Positions 43,824-51,709 of a stretch of DNA of 51,709 bases are shown piece after piece; positions within the stretch are counted from its first letter, which is position 1; every line of letters begins with the position of its first letter. Source of the DNA: Neomegalonema sp. (lineage in GTDB: Bacteria; Pseudomonadota; Alphaproteobacteria; Rhodobacterales; Rhodobacteraceae). The translations under genes and the position numbers were made by a program. The stretch spans positions 1-51,709 of the forward strand of contig JALEGB010000101.1 of NCBI GenBank assembly GCA_022760355.1. Reading direction: 5' to 3'. The notes under the pieces were generated by a model. That model ran no database searches and had not been told where the DNA came from. It was given only the letters and a program-made list of their open reading frames with translations.

Positions 43824-45813
43824 AAGAAAGACAGTCCGCGACCCGTTCGGCCTGCTCAGGCGTCAACGCCAGGATCGCACGGGTTGTTTTTACGCCCCAC
43901 AACCCATCCACTGCGCCTTTCGCGCCGGCCTTGTCTCGCATACAGGCCTGCAATCGACGGAGCTGCGCGCCGTCAAGCGTCGGACCGCGGCGCCGCTTGC
44001 GCACGCCTAAACGCCGCCGCCGCGTGTCCTCGCGGCTCAAATGCGCTTCAACTCGCTGCAGCAGCCGCACGGCGCCTGTTCGGCTGCGGGCTGTCGAAGC
44101 GACGCTCGTCGCGGCTGGGCGTTTTGCGAGTTCGGCCTCAAGCGCGCCGATCTTCGCACGCGCTTCGGTGAAAGCGCGTTGTGCGCTCGCCGCTTTCTTT
44201 TCCGCGTCGTCGGCGCGGGTTTGCGCTTCGTCGGCGGCGAGGCGCGCTTCCGTCGCTCGGCGCTCCGCCGCGGCGACCATTTCGGCGGCGCGGCCGTCTG
44301 GGGTCAGACGCGCCGCGGCGTCCCCAGCCCTTTTCTCGGCCTCGGCGAGGCGGGCTTGGGCCGTGGCGAGTTTGGCGGCGGTTCGCTTCGCCTGCGCTTC
44401 AGCCGTGGCGAGCTTCGCTTCCGCTGCTTTTGCGCGGGCCTCGGCGGCCGCGACCTTCTTTGCGGCGTCCAGAGCCTTGTCCGAGACGCGTTTCGCTTCT
44501 GCTTCGGCTTTCTCGGCCCGTTTGAGCGCCGCCGCCAAATCCGTTTCCGACTTCGCAATCGCCGCGCGAAGCGCTTTTGTCTCTTCGCGCAGCCGCTTCG
44601 CCTCGATTGAGCCGGAGGTGGTCGCGTCCGCCCGCTTGGCCTTGTCCGCTTTCAGCTTGTCGATTTCGTCAACGAGACTGACGGCGGCAAGCTCCAGCTT
44701 ATCGGCTCGGGCGCTCTCCTTGCGGTGGGCGGTCTCCGCATCCGCCAGACGTCGCGCCGTTACTTTGATTTTCTCGGCCGCGATCCCGGCCTCCGACAGG
44801 GCGGTTTCAGCGACTTTGCGCGCTTCATCAGCCTCGGCCTCGGCGCGCGCCGCTTTCTTCTCCGCGGCTTCCAGCGCTTTGGAAAGCTTCGTCGTTTGCG
44901 CTTTCGCCTTCTTTAGCGCCGACGTCAGATCGCTGTTGGTTGTTTGCATGCGCGAAATCGCGCGCTCAATCTTGGTGCGATCGTCCCCGGCGGCGGTCAG
45001 GGAGGCGACCGCGAGCGTGCGCGAGGCGCTGTCGGCCGGGGTTAGCGCGCAACCGCCATCTGCGCACAGATGCAGCCCGCCCGCGACCAGCGCCGCGGCG
45101 GCGGCTGTGCCGATCGACCAGCGCAGAACCCCGCCAACGCCGCGCAGAAACCGCTTGCGCTCCAGCGCGCCGAGCATCTCCGCCGCGAGCGGGCCGAAAT
45201 AAGGATCGTCCTGATAATCTTCGTGGAAGCTGTGGAAATCTTCGATCGAGCCCGATGGTTCGATCAGGCGCCAGCGCGCCAGCATCGCCTCGGGCGACTT
45301 TGGAAATCCGAGCGCGTCCTCCTCCGTGTCGCGCAGGGAGCTGGCGGCCACGGCGATCTCTTTGCGCACGCGCTCAACCAGTGGGCGAACGCGGGCGGAT
45401 AAAGGCGCGCTGATCTCATGCTCAGGGGTGATGCCGATATAGCTTGCGCTCTGCAGCTTCTCGCTCAGGGCTTCGCCCTTGTCGGCATAGGCGGTGCCCA
45501 TGAGAACATCTGCGTCCGCGGCCAACGCGTCGGGCGCGTTGGCGTCGTCCAACCGTCCGGCAATCAGCGGGCGATCATACAGCAGCGCCAGGTGGAGATC
45601 GCGGCGAAACTCGCGTGAGGCGGCGGCGGCGTGCGAGAGCAAGGGAACCGCTACGTCTGAGCTTTTCATCCGCGCCGCAAGCGCTTCGATTTCGTAACGA
45701 TCTCCGCGCACCGGCCGTGTCGCCGTGCGGACGCCCGCATCGTCCAGCGCTTCGCTTATCTCGGTCGCCGCCGCGCGGTCGGCCGGGGCGTGAATGATAA
45801 ACGCGGTCTTCAT
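43819..45813 (-). CDS. TIR-like domain, transmembrane helix, long coiled coil and peptidoglycan-binding-like domain
   Basis: A 664-residue protein in an architecture I do not recognise. Residues 1-135 read as a TIR fold: KTAFIIHAPADRAAATEISEAL, then DVAVPLLSHAAAASREFRRDLHLAL and RPLIAG. The position where NADase TIRs carry the catalytic Glu holds Asp (about D72). A linker leads to one hydrophobic helix at about 229-249, with basic residues before it, so the TIR end is cytosolic. About 280-560 is an Ala/Lys/Glu coiled coil. Residues 613-664 (VDGLWGVKTTRAI) resemble a peptidoglycan-binding_1 domain. All four cysteines lie after the membrane helix, as expected for a periplasmic region with disulfides. 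ATG 45813 has GGAG seven bases upstream. The stop lies in a repeat. Confidence 0.78.
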   Translation of the reverse strand: MKTAFIIHAPADRAAATEISEALDDAGVRTATRPVRGDRYEIEALAARMKSSDVAVPLLSHAAAASREFRRDLHLALLYDRPLIAGRLDDANAPDALAADADVLMGTAYADKGEALSEKLQSASYIGITPEHEISAPLSARVRPLVERVRKEIAVAASSLRDTEEDALGFPKSPEAMLARWRLIEPSGSIEDFHSFHEDYQDDPYFGPLAAEMLGALERKRFLRGVGGVLRWSIGTAAAAALVAGGLHLCADGGCALTPADSASRTLAVASLTAAGDDRTKIERAISRMQTTNSDLTSALKKAKAQTTKLSKALEAAEKKAARAEAEADEARKVAETALSEAGIAAEKIKVTARRLADAETAHRKESARADKLELAAVSLVDEIDKLKADKAKRADATTSGSIEAKRLREETKALRAAIAKSETDLAAALKRAEKAEAEAKRVSDKALDAAKKVAAAEARAKAAEAKLATAEAQAKRTAAKLATAQARLAEAEKRAGDAAARLTPDGRAAEMVAAAERRATEARLAADEAQTRADDAEKKAASAQRAFTEARAKIGALEAELAKRPAATSVASTARSRTGAVRLLQRVEAHLSREDTRRRRLGVRKRRRGPTLDGAQLRRLQACMRDKAGAKGAVDGLWGVKTTRAILALTPEQAERVADCLSS

Positions 45814-46327
45814 GCGCATTCTCCACCGTCGATCGGCGTCGGAGCAGCGCTGCTCCGCACCTGAGCGTTCGCTCTCGGCCTGCCGACTGGTCGATCAAAC
45901 AGGCCCAAGAAGGTCAAAACCGCGCGTCGCCGGTGCGCTGTTGAGTGCAAAACGCACGTTGTGAGCGCGTCGATGACCGGCGAGGCTGCGAATTCTTAAC
46001 GAGGGATTACGATGGAAGGAGCGCGCGTCAAAGCTTTCGGCGCGATTCGCGCTGAAAACGATCCGATCATAGCGAAAAATGTGGCGAACATGGTTGAAAG
46101 CGCGCGTGTGTGGCGAATGATCGGTCTGTTATGCGCTTCCCATGCGATGAGGGCGGTATGTGGACCGTTGCGACAGCCGGCGACCAAGCCCGACTCGGTG
46201 CGGATCGGAGGTTTGGTTCGGAGGCGATGAACGAGCGGACTGGGCGTGATCGGCGCGCTGCGCGTCGCTCCCCGATCGTCGATATCTCCCGCCAAGCCGA
46301 CAGCAGCCCCAGCGGGGAGTCCGCGTC
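45814..46327. other. Intergenic region upstream of the TIR gene
   Basis: 514 bases with no convincing gene. A plus frame at 46012-46230 (72 codons) has an ATG but no family resemblance, and a minus frame at 45996-46295 is equally weak. The part before 45980 should carry the TIR gene promoter. I see no RNA gene, repeat or hairpin of note. Confidence 0.5.
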
Positions 46328-48421
46328 TTACGCGACGTTTTCAGCGTCTGTGGCGCTCAGAGTGGCGGCGTCCGCGCGCAACGCCTCTATCGCTTCGTCA
46401 ATCGGGCAGGGGCGCGCAAAATAGTAACCCTGGGCGTAATCGCACTTGCATTCCTTGAGCACCGCGACGCCGCGCGCGGTCTCGACGCCCTCCGCCACGA
46501 CGCGCATATTGAGATCATGCGCCATCTGGATCAGCGCGTTGCAGATCGCCAGGCCTTCGCGATTGGTCTCGATATCGGTCACGAAGCTTTTGTCGATCTT
46601 GATGATGTCAATCGGGAAGGTGCGCAAATGCGTGAGAGAGGCGAAGCCGGTTCCGAAATCATCAAATGAAATCGCCACCCCGCTTTTGGCGAGCCCCTCA
46701 AGATTGCTCTTTATCGCCTCCACATTCTGCGCGAGCAGCACAGCCTCTGTGACTTCGACCTCAAAGTTTGAAGGCTCCAGCCCCGCATGCTGCAGGCAGG
46801 CGACGAAGTCCTCAACGAAGTGATTTGCGACCAATTGCTTCTCGGTCAGGTTGAGCGCCACAGCGCCCGGATCGAGGCCAAGATCTTTAATGCGGGCGAC
46901 GTCTTCGATCACTTGTTCAATGATTGTTTCGGAGATCCGGGTCGAACGGCGCGGATCACAGATGGCGTGCCAAAAAGCGCCTGGCGTGAGGACGCCGCGA
47001 TCCGGGCAACGCCAACGCGCGAGGGCCTCAAACCCGGCGATTTTTCCGGTCTTTAAGCAGATCTTTGCTTGGTAAAACGGTTCAAACTGCTCCGCTCGCA
47101 GCGCTTTATCTACGGCTTGCAGCGTTTCTTCGCGCTCCGAATAAGCGGCCCCAAACGCCTCATTATATTTGCAGGCTTGATCGCGGCCGCCCCGTTTTGC
47201 TTCATACAGCGCTAGGTCTGCTTCCTTCAGCGCGTGTTTGAAGCTGGAGCCGACATCGCTAATTTCCGTATACCCGATCGAAAGCGTGACGCCCCCATTG
47301 ACGGTGCGCAGCGTCGGCGCCCGCCGCGCAAGGGTGCGAATGCGTTCGGCGGTGGGCGCGGCGCTCCCGTCAGAGGGAAATAGCGTGACAACGCCGAACT
47401 CGTCGCCGCCGAGGCGCCCCACAACGTCATGAGCGCCTACCGCGCTGAGCAGCACTTCGGAGACCTCGCGCAAGATCCGGTCGCCGATGTCGTGACCGAA
47501 GCTGTCATTGATCGTCTTGAAGTTGTCGACATCGATAATGAAAAGAGCGACGCCAAATTTTTCAAAGTTAGTTTGGTTGATAATGTCTTGAAATCGATTG
47601 GTAAAAGCGGCTCTGTTCGCTATTTCAGTCAGATAATCGCGCGAGGCGAGCAGTGCAAAGTCGTCCCGTAGCATTTTTTCATCGGTGATGTCTTGAGCAA
47701 AACCGAATGTGCGGAAAACTTGCGCATCCCGCCATTCTGTGTCGCCGAACATCCGGATCCACTTTTCATTCGCAGCGCCGGAATTTACCAGCAGCTCCAA
47801 GTCGAAGGGTTCACCCTTCGTCGAGAGCCGCTCCACCGCGTCGACGAGTTTTTGGCGCATCGTTGGGTGGATGCAGTTCTGTGTACGCTCCCAGCAGATC
47901 TGTTCCATCTGGTCGATGTCGAACAAACCGAACAGCTCTTCGGACCATGTCAGCTGTTCAGAGGCTATGTCGTATGACCAGATGCCGAACTGTGCGAGGT
48001 GAGCGGAAAGCGCGAACTCTCGGCGGCTGGCGTTGAGCGCTTCGTCGATTCGAGAAATTTTGCGCTCAACCCGAGCGAAGGCCGCAAGCATGGCCGCGGC
48101 CGCCGTTGTTTCACTGCGCGTAAAGGCGCTATGGACGCGGAGCACGGCCAGTGCGTCGCCATCCGCTGCGACCGCCATTACACGCCCCTGGGGCGCGTCA
48201 AAGATCGCGGCGCCGAGGGCGGATGCGCGGGCTCGCGCGGCGGCGGCTTGCAGGGCGGCGCGCATCGCCGCGTCATCGCGCGCGGCGCCGCAGCAGCCCA
48301 TTATAACGTCGTCGGCGTCAAAGAACATCGCGGCCGTGGCTCGAAACGCTGCGCCGGCGGCGGCGGCGAGCGCTTCGGCCCATGCGTCGTCGTTTGGAGC
48401 CTTTGCGTCGGTTGCCAACAT
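46328..48421 (-). CDS. PAS-GGDEF-EAL cyclic-di-GMP turnover protein
   Basis: A 697-residue soluble protein that can in principle both make and degrade cyclic di-GMP. An Ala-rich N-terminal part (about 10-130) looks GAF-like. A PAS domain at about 140-245 has FGIWSYDIASEQLTWSEELFGLF and a PAC ending (FGFAQDITDEK). The diguanylate cyclase domain keeps GGDEF at 338-342, but no RxxD inhibitory site lies upstream. The phosphodiesterase domain keeps EAL at 465-467, NLTEKQ, DDFGTGFASL and EGVE. With both motifs intact, the net activity is undecided. The start is ATG 48421; the longer frame has an arginine-rich leader. No membrane segment is seen. Confidence 0.92.
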   Translation of the reverse strand: MLATDAKAPNDDAWAEALAAAAGAAFRATAAMFFDADDVIMGCCGAARDDAAMRAALQAAAARARASALGAAIFDAPQGRVMAVAADGDALAVLRVHSAFTRSETTAAAAMLAAFARVERKISRIDEALNASRREFALSAHLAQFGIWSYDIASEQLTWSEELFGLFDIDQMEQICWERTQNCIHPTMRQKLVDAVERLSTKGEPFDLELLVNSGAANEKWIRMFGDTEWRDAQVFRTFGFAQDITDEKMLRDDFALLASRDYLTEIANRAAFTNRFQDIINQTNFEKFGVALFIIDVDNFKTINDSFGHDIGDRILREVSEVLLSAVGAHDVVGRLGGDEFGVVTLFPSDGSAAPTAERIRTLARRAPTLRTVNGGVTLSIGYTEISDVGSSFKHALKEADLALYEAKRGGRDQACKYNEAFGAAYSEREETLQAVDKALRAEQFEPFYQAKICLKTGKIAGFEALARWRCPDRGVLTPGAFWHAICDPRRSTRISETIIEQVIEDVARIKDLGLDPGAVALNLTEKQLVANHFVEDFVACLQHAGLEPSNFEVEVTEAVLLAQNVEAIKSNLEGLAKSGVAISFDDFGTGFASLTHLRTFPIDIIKIDKSFVTDIETNREGLAICNALIQMAHDLNMRVVAEGVETARGVAVLKECKCDYAQGYYFARPCPIDEAIEALRADAATLSATDAENVA

Positions 48422-48666
48422 CCTGCGCCCTACTACTGCCCGTCTTGTTGGCGCTGCGCGGCGCCGGGGGGGAGCCCTGACCGTCGCTTGCGCAGTTTTG
48501 CGCTCGGCGCCGCTTCCGCGTCCAAACCGCCTTGAGCGCTTTGCCCGCGTTAAAGCAGGTGCTAAGTGACCTCGCCTCAGGGTCGTGTAAAAACGCAAAG
48601 ATTACGTTGCCGCGTCCAACCTTGTGCGGGACGGAATGAAGGTCGTGAAGCGTGGAGAAGCAGCTG

Positions 48667-50022
48667 ATGGTCCAGGATAAACAATCGTTTAGCGGCGGCG
48701 CGCAGGTTGCATTTCATGACCTCGCCAAGCTGGATGCGGCGGGACGCGCGGCGCTTCTGAGCCGGGTTGAGGACTCGCTTGAGCCCTTTATGGCCAAGGT
48801 TGCCCCGGTGATTGAAGCCGTCCGCATCGAAGGCGATGCGGCGCTGGCGCGATTTGCGCAGGAGTTTGACGGCGCGCCGTTAACGGCGGATGCGATCGCC
48901 GCGACCGAAGACGACTTCGCCGCCGCACGCGCGTCGCTTGATCCCGAGCTCATCCACACGCTTGAATATGCGGCCGCCAATATCCGCCGCTTCCAGGAAG
49001 CGCAGAAGCCGCGCGAGATGGAGCTGATGGAGGTGCGGCCGGGCGTACTTGTTGGGGAGCGCTGGTCGCCAATCGATTCCGCCGCGCTGTATGCGCCAAG
49101 GGGCAAAGGCGCGTTTCCCTCCGTAACGTTGATGACCTGCATTCCAGCCATTGTCGCAGGCGTGCCCGATCCCATTCTGTTGTCGCCGCCGGGCCCAGAT
49201 GGCGGGATCGATGCGGCGACATTGGTCGCTGCGGAAATTTCCGGCGTCAAACGGGTCTATAAAGCAGGCGGGGCCCTGGCGGTCGCCGCCGCGGCGTATG
49301 GCACGGCGACGGTGCCGAAATGCTTGAAGATTGAGGGGCCGGGCAGCCCGTGGTTCGTTGCGGCGAAACGGTTGCTCGCCGGCGTCATTGGCTCGCGTTT
49401 GCCGGCGGGGCCGTCCGAAAGTATTGTGCTGGCCGACGAGAGCGCAAACCCGCAGCTGGTCGCGCTCGACATGATCATCGAATCCGAGCATGGGCCCGAC
49501 AGTTCCGTTTTCACCGTTACCTGGAGCCGTGAGATCGCCGAGGCGGTGATCGCGGCGGCGCCAACCTACTGGGCCGAAATGAGCGCGACATTGGCGGGCT
49601 ACTCCCAAACCGTGTTGGGTGGAACGAATGGCGGCGTCGTGCTCGCGCCGGATCAAGACGCGGCGTACGCCTTCATCAATGATTACGCGCCTGAGCATTG
49701 TCAGATCCATTCGCAGGGCCCGTTTGATCATCTGCCGCATCTGCGCAATGCGTCGGAGATTTTGCTTGGGGAGCACGCCGCTGGCTCGATCGCAAATTAT
49801 CTGATGGGCCCGAACTGCGTGTTGCCGACCGCGGCGGCGGCGAAGATCCACTCGCCCCTTGGCGTGCGCGACTTTATGAAGTCCTGCTCCATCGGTCATA
49901 TGACGCAGGCCGGCTATGATGAGATGGCGCCCCACACCCATCGCTTCGCCACCTATGAAGGGTTCGACGCGCATGCGAACGCGGTTTCGCCGTTGCGTCG
50001 CCGGGCTCGCGGCAATCACTAG
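48667..50022 (+). CDS. HisD-family (histidinol dehydrogenase) protein
   Basis: A 451-residue member of the histidinol dehydrogenase family, which oxidises L-histidinol to histidine with NAD+ and zinc; relatives oxidise sulfopropanediol or other alcohols. Core motifs are [15 protein letters not shown] near 142, the ESEHGPDSS loop near 272 and the catalytic pair E343/H344 in APEHCQIH. At metal positions H275 and H436 (FDAHANAV) are kept, but the Gln of the canonical site is E272 and the Asp is N377. That makes a paralogue with another substrate plausible. The ATG at 48667 with GGAGAAG upstream is preferred over the GTG five codons earlier. No other histidine gene is adjacent; argB follows. Confidence 0.85.
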   Translation: MVQDKQSFSGGAQVAFHDLAKLDAAGRAALLSRVEDSLEPFMAKVAPVIEAVRIEGDAALARFAQEFDGAPLTADAIAATEDDFAAARASLDPELIHTLEYAAANIRRFQEAQKPREMELMEVRPGVLVGERWSPIDSAALYAPRGKGAFPSVTLMTCIPAIVAGVPDPILLSPPGPDGGIDAATLVAAEISGVKRVYKAGGALAVAAAAYGTATVPKCLKIEGPGSPWFVAAKRLLAGVIGSRLPAGPSESIVLADESANPQLVALDMIIESEHGPDSSVFTVTWSREIAEAVIAAAPTYWAEMSATLAGYSQTVLGGTNGGVVLAPDQDAAYAFINDYAPEHCQIHSQGPFDHLPHLRNASEILLGEHAAGSIANYLMGPNCVLPTAAAAKIHSPLGVRDFMKSCSIGHMTQAGYDEMAPHTHRFATYEGFDAHANAVSPLRRRARGNH

Positions 50023-50117
50023 GCGCCCTTCGCGGTCGGGGCGGCGTTGCTTGGGCTGTACGCGCCGCGGTCGACGCGTTACGACGAGCGACGCTATTCG
50101 TTATTGCCGAGCCCGCT

Positions 50118-51020
50118 ATGATTGACACCCGACCCGCCCGCCGCGACTGGATCGCAACCGCCCGCACGCTTTCCGAAGCGCTGCCTTTCTTGCAGCGCTA
50201 TGACGGCCAGACGGTCGTCATCAAATTTGGCGGCCATGCGATGGGCGATCCGGAGTTGATGGATCGTTTCGCGCGCGACGTCGTGCTGATGAAGCAGTGC
50301 AATGTTCAGCCCGTGATCGTTCATGGCGGCGGTCCGCAGATCAACAAGATGCTGGAGAAGCTGAGCCTCGGCGCGGAATTTGTCGAGGGATTGCGGGTGA
50401 CCGATGAGCCGACGGTCAAAGTCGTTGAGATGGTGCTGTCGGGGGCGATCAATGGCGAGATCGTGTCGGCGATCAACCGGGCTGGGGGGAAGGCGGTCGG
50501 CTTGTCCGGCAAAGACGCCGATCTCATCATCGCGGAGAAATGGCTCCGGACGGTGAAGGATCCGGATTCCCAAATCGAACGCGCGCTCGATATCGGGTTT
50601 GTCGGCAAGCCGACGAAGGTGAACCCCGCGATCCTGGAAAACTTTCTGGCGACGGACTTTGTGCCGGTTGTGGCGCCAGTTGGCGCTGGCGCTGCTCGAG
50701 AGACGTTTAACATCAACGCGGACACTGCGGCAGGCGCGATTGCGGGGGCTCTTGCCGCCAAACGCCTGCTGTTGCTCACCGATGTCGCCGGCGTGAAGAA
50801 TGCGGACGGAGAGGTGCTGACCGATCTGACGCGCGCCGACGCCGAGCAGCTGATCGCGGACGGCGTGATCTCCGGCGGGATGATTCCGAAAACGCAAACC
50901 GCGCTCGATGCGATTTCTGAAGGGGTGGGCGCCGCCGTTATCCTCGACGGTCGTCAGCCGCATGCAGTGCTGCTCGAGCTGTTTACGGACCATGGCGCCG
51001 GCACGCTGATTAAGGCTTGA
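50118..51020 (+). CDS. argB: Acetylglutamate kinase
   Basis: ArgB phosphorylates N-acetylglutamate with ATP, the second step of arginine synthesis. The 300-residue protein has the amino-acid-kinase motifs [12 protein letters not shown] near 34 and [15 protein letters not shown] near 66, with LSGKDADL and [14 protein letters not shown] further on. The N-terminal helix of about 25 residues before the first strand is characteristic of hexameric, arginine-inhibited enzymes, so feedback control by arginine is expected (inference). It lies 95 bases after the HisD-family gene and 11 bases before the ytoQ-like gene, the latter probably co-transcribed. Confidence 0.97.
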   Translation: MIDTRPARRDWIATARTLSEALPFLQRYDGQTVVIKFGGHAMGDPELMDRFARDVVLMKQCNVQPVIVHGGGPQINKMLEKLSLGAEFVEGLRVTDEPTVKVVEMVLSGAINGEIVSAINRAGGKAVGLSGKDADLIIAEKWLRTVKDPDSQIERALDIGFVGKPTKVNPAILENFLATDFVPVVAPVGAGAARETFNINADTAAGAIAGALAAKRLLLLTDVAGVKNADGEVLTDLTRADAEQLIADGVISGGMIPKTQTALDAISEGVGAAVILDGRQPHAVLLELFTDHGAGTLIKA

Positions 51021-51031
51021 GGAGGCCAGCA

Positions 51032-51514
51032 ATGTCTGAAGTTGAATCGCCGACGATCGTCGCCACCGGCTGGCGCGTTTATCTCTCGGGCGAAATCCAC
51101 ACCGATTGGCGCGAGCGAATTATCGATGGCTGCAAGGCCGCAGGGCTGGACGCGCATTTCGATGCGCCGGTGACCGATCACGCCGCCAGCGATAATTGCG
51201 GCGTTGAGATCCTGGGCGGCGAGGACAAGCAATTCTGGACCGACCATAAGGGTGCGAAAATGAACGCTATTCGCACCCGGACGCTGATTGCGAAGGCCGA
51301 TCTGGTCGTTGTTCGGTTCGGGGAAAAATACAAGCAGTGGAATGCGGCGTTTGACGCGGGCTACGCTGCCGCGCTGGGTAAGCCGTTGATTGTAAACCAC
51401 GCGCCCGAGCTGACCCACGCGCTGAAGGAGGTCGATGGGGCGGCCCTCGCCGTTTGTGAAACGCCGGAGCAAGTCGTGTCCGCTCTGCGCTACGCCATGA
51501 CCGGTAAGCTGTAA
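51032..51514 (+). CDS. YtoQ family protein
   Basis: A 160-residue protein of the YtoQ family, related to nucleoside 2-deoxyribosyltransferase-fold proteins. The signature is seen in WRVYLSGEIHTDWRERII near 14, DAPVTDHAASDNCG near 45 and FGEKYKQWNAAFDAGYAAALGKPLIVNH near 96. No activity has been established for the family. The ATG at 51032 follows GAGGAGG by six bases, while the longer frame from 51017 overlaps the argB stop. The close spacing makes it the last gene of the argB unit. Confidence 0.88.
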   Translation: MSEVESPTIVATGWRVYLSGEIHTDWRERIIDGCKAAGLDAHFDAPVTDHAASDNCGVEILGGEDKQFWTDHKGAKMNAIRTRTLIAKADLVVVRFGEKYKQWNAAFDAGYAAALGKPLIVNHAPELTHALKEVDGAALAVCETPEQVVSALRYAMTGKL

Positions 51515-51520
51515 CGCCCA

Positions 51521-51560
51521 GCGGTCGCCCGCCGCCGCTCAACGCGCGTCGGGCGACCGC
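51521..51560. terminator. Bidirectional hairpin between ytoQ-like gene and mtnA
   Basis: GCGGTCGCCCG (51521-51531) and CGGGCGACCGC (51550-51560) form a perfect 11-bp stem with an 18-base loop between two convergent genes. There is no T run on either side, but the position fits a shared transcription stop. Confidence 0.55.
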
Positions 51561-51577
51561 CGCATATGGGCGGCGCG

Positions 51578-51709
51578 CTACGTCGCTGCTTCTGGGAACA
51601 GTCGCCGCAGCCCTTCTGCGCTGGCGGCGGCGATCCCCCGTTCCGTGACAAGGCCGGTCACAAGCCGGGCCGGCGTCACGTCAAATCCCGGGTTCTCCGC
51701 CGGGCTGCC
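51578..51709 (-). CDS. mtnA: S-methyl-5-thioribose-1-phosphate isomerase, C-terminal part
   Basis: Only the last 43 residues are in the window; the gene runs off the right edge. The translation reads NPGFDVTPARLVTGLVTERG and continues IAAASAEGLRRLFPE before the TAG. This matches the C-terminus of MtnA, in which the NPxFDVTP motif helps form the active site. MtnA isomerises methylthioribose 1-phosphate to methylthioribulose 1-phosphate in methionine salvage. Related eIF2B-like proteins are possible, but the FDVTPxxLVTGLVTE signature favours MtnA. Confidence 0.85.
   Translation of the reverse strand, partial: GSPAENPGFDVTPARLVTGLVTERGIAAASAEGLRRLFPEAAT

Noticed and set aside
31720-45813. A defence island joining the SIR2-TPR and TIR genes
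   Set aside because: The two lie about 9 kb apart with ordinary genes (rnd, sufE, transporters) between them, and no integrase, restriction or CRISPR gene is seen; each is treated as a separate system.
46012-46230. Small plus-strand frame in the gap between the TIR and GGDEF-EAL genes
   Set aside because: There is an ATG, but no clear ribosome site, conserved motif or codon signature; it is left as non-coding.

Overview
The window reads as chromosome of a high-GC alphaproteobacterium. Supporting marks are a MipZ division regulator, a phasin, a ClpS-ClpA pair on one strand, an alphaproteobacterial-type L31 protein without zinc cysteines, a DUF4170 gene leading a lipid A/Kdo operon, DUF1127, and short palindromic repeats with CTAGAGC ends that resemble rhizobial palindromic elements. 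I cannot fix the order or genus. Genes are dense, mostly start with ATG or GTG, and often overlap by a few bases in operons. I see no rRNA, tRNA, CRISPR array or intact insertion sequence.

Layout. 0.26-3.7 kb: outer-membrane lipid operon (DUF4170, DUF374 acyltransferase, waaA, lpxK). 3.7-9.3 kb, minus strand: soluble double-PAS chemoreceptor, clpA, clpS, phasin. 9.6-14.8 kb: D,D-carboxypeptidase with SPOR domain, UDP-glucose dehydrogenase, mipZ, rpmE, prs. 15.1-19.6 kb: alpha/beta hydrolase, TfoX-like protein, rsmD, SIMPL protein, a 158-bp MITE, FAH-family hydrolase and GST. 19.9-27.6 kb: a DoeA/Xaa-Pro-peptidase-like protein, peroxiredoxin, small zincin, then a catabolic-looking block of glutamine-synthetase-like ligase plus Rieske oxygenase divergent from an IclR regulator, a ParB-like orphan and a leucine-type dehydrogenase. 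27.7-31.5 kb: DUF1127, MocR regulator, EamA exporter, betaine/homocysteine methyltransferase. 31.7-35.1 kb: a giant SIR2-TPR protein. 35.5-43.6 kb: rnd-cobK-sufE, orphan ParA, EamA transporter, secreted protein, Na/Ca exchanger, Sel1 membrane protein. 43.8-45.8 kb: TIR-transmembrane-coiled-coil-peptidoglycan-binding protein. 46.3-51.7 kb: PAS-GGDEF-EAL protein, HisD-family dehydrogenase, argB, ytoQ-like gene and the 3' end of mtnA.

Most of the window is housekeeping and metabolic. The two proteins that stand out are the SIR2-TPR fusion and the TIR protein. Both carry NAD-related immune-type domains in architectures I do not recognise, and the TIR protein appears to span the inner membrane with a periplasmic cell-wall-binding end. 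They are about 9 kb apart and each looks like a single-gene system.

A second theme is small mobile or palindromic DNA at gene 3' ends. A TA-flanked MITE, a 74-bp palindromic repeat and a short hairpin repeat each overlap or supply stop codons (SIMPL, peroxiredoxin, TIR and carboxypeptidase genes), so they appear to have shaped the ends of neighbouring reading frames.
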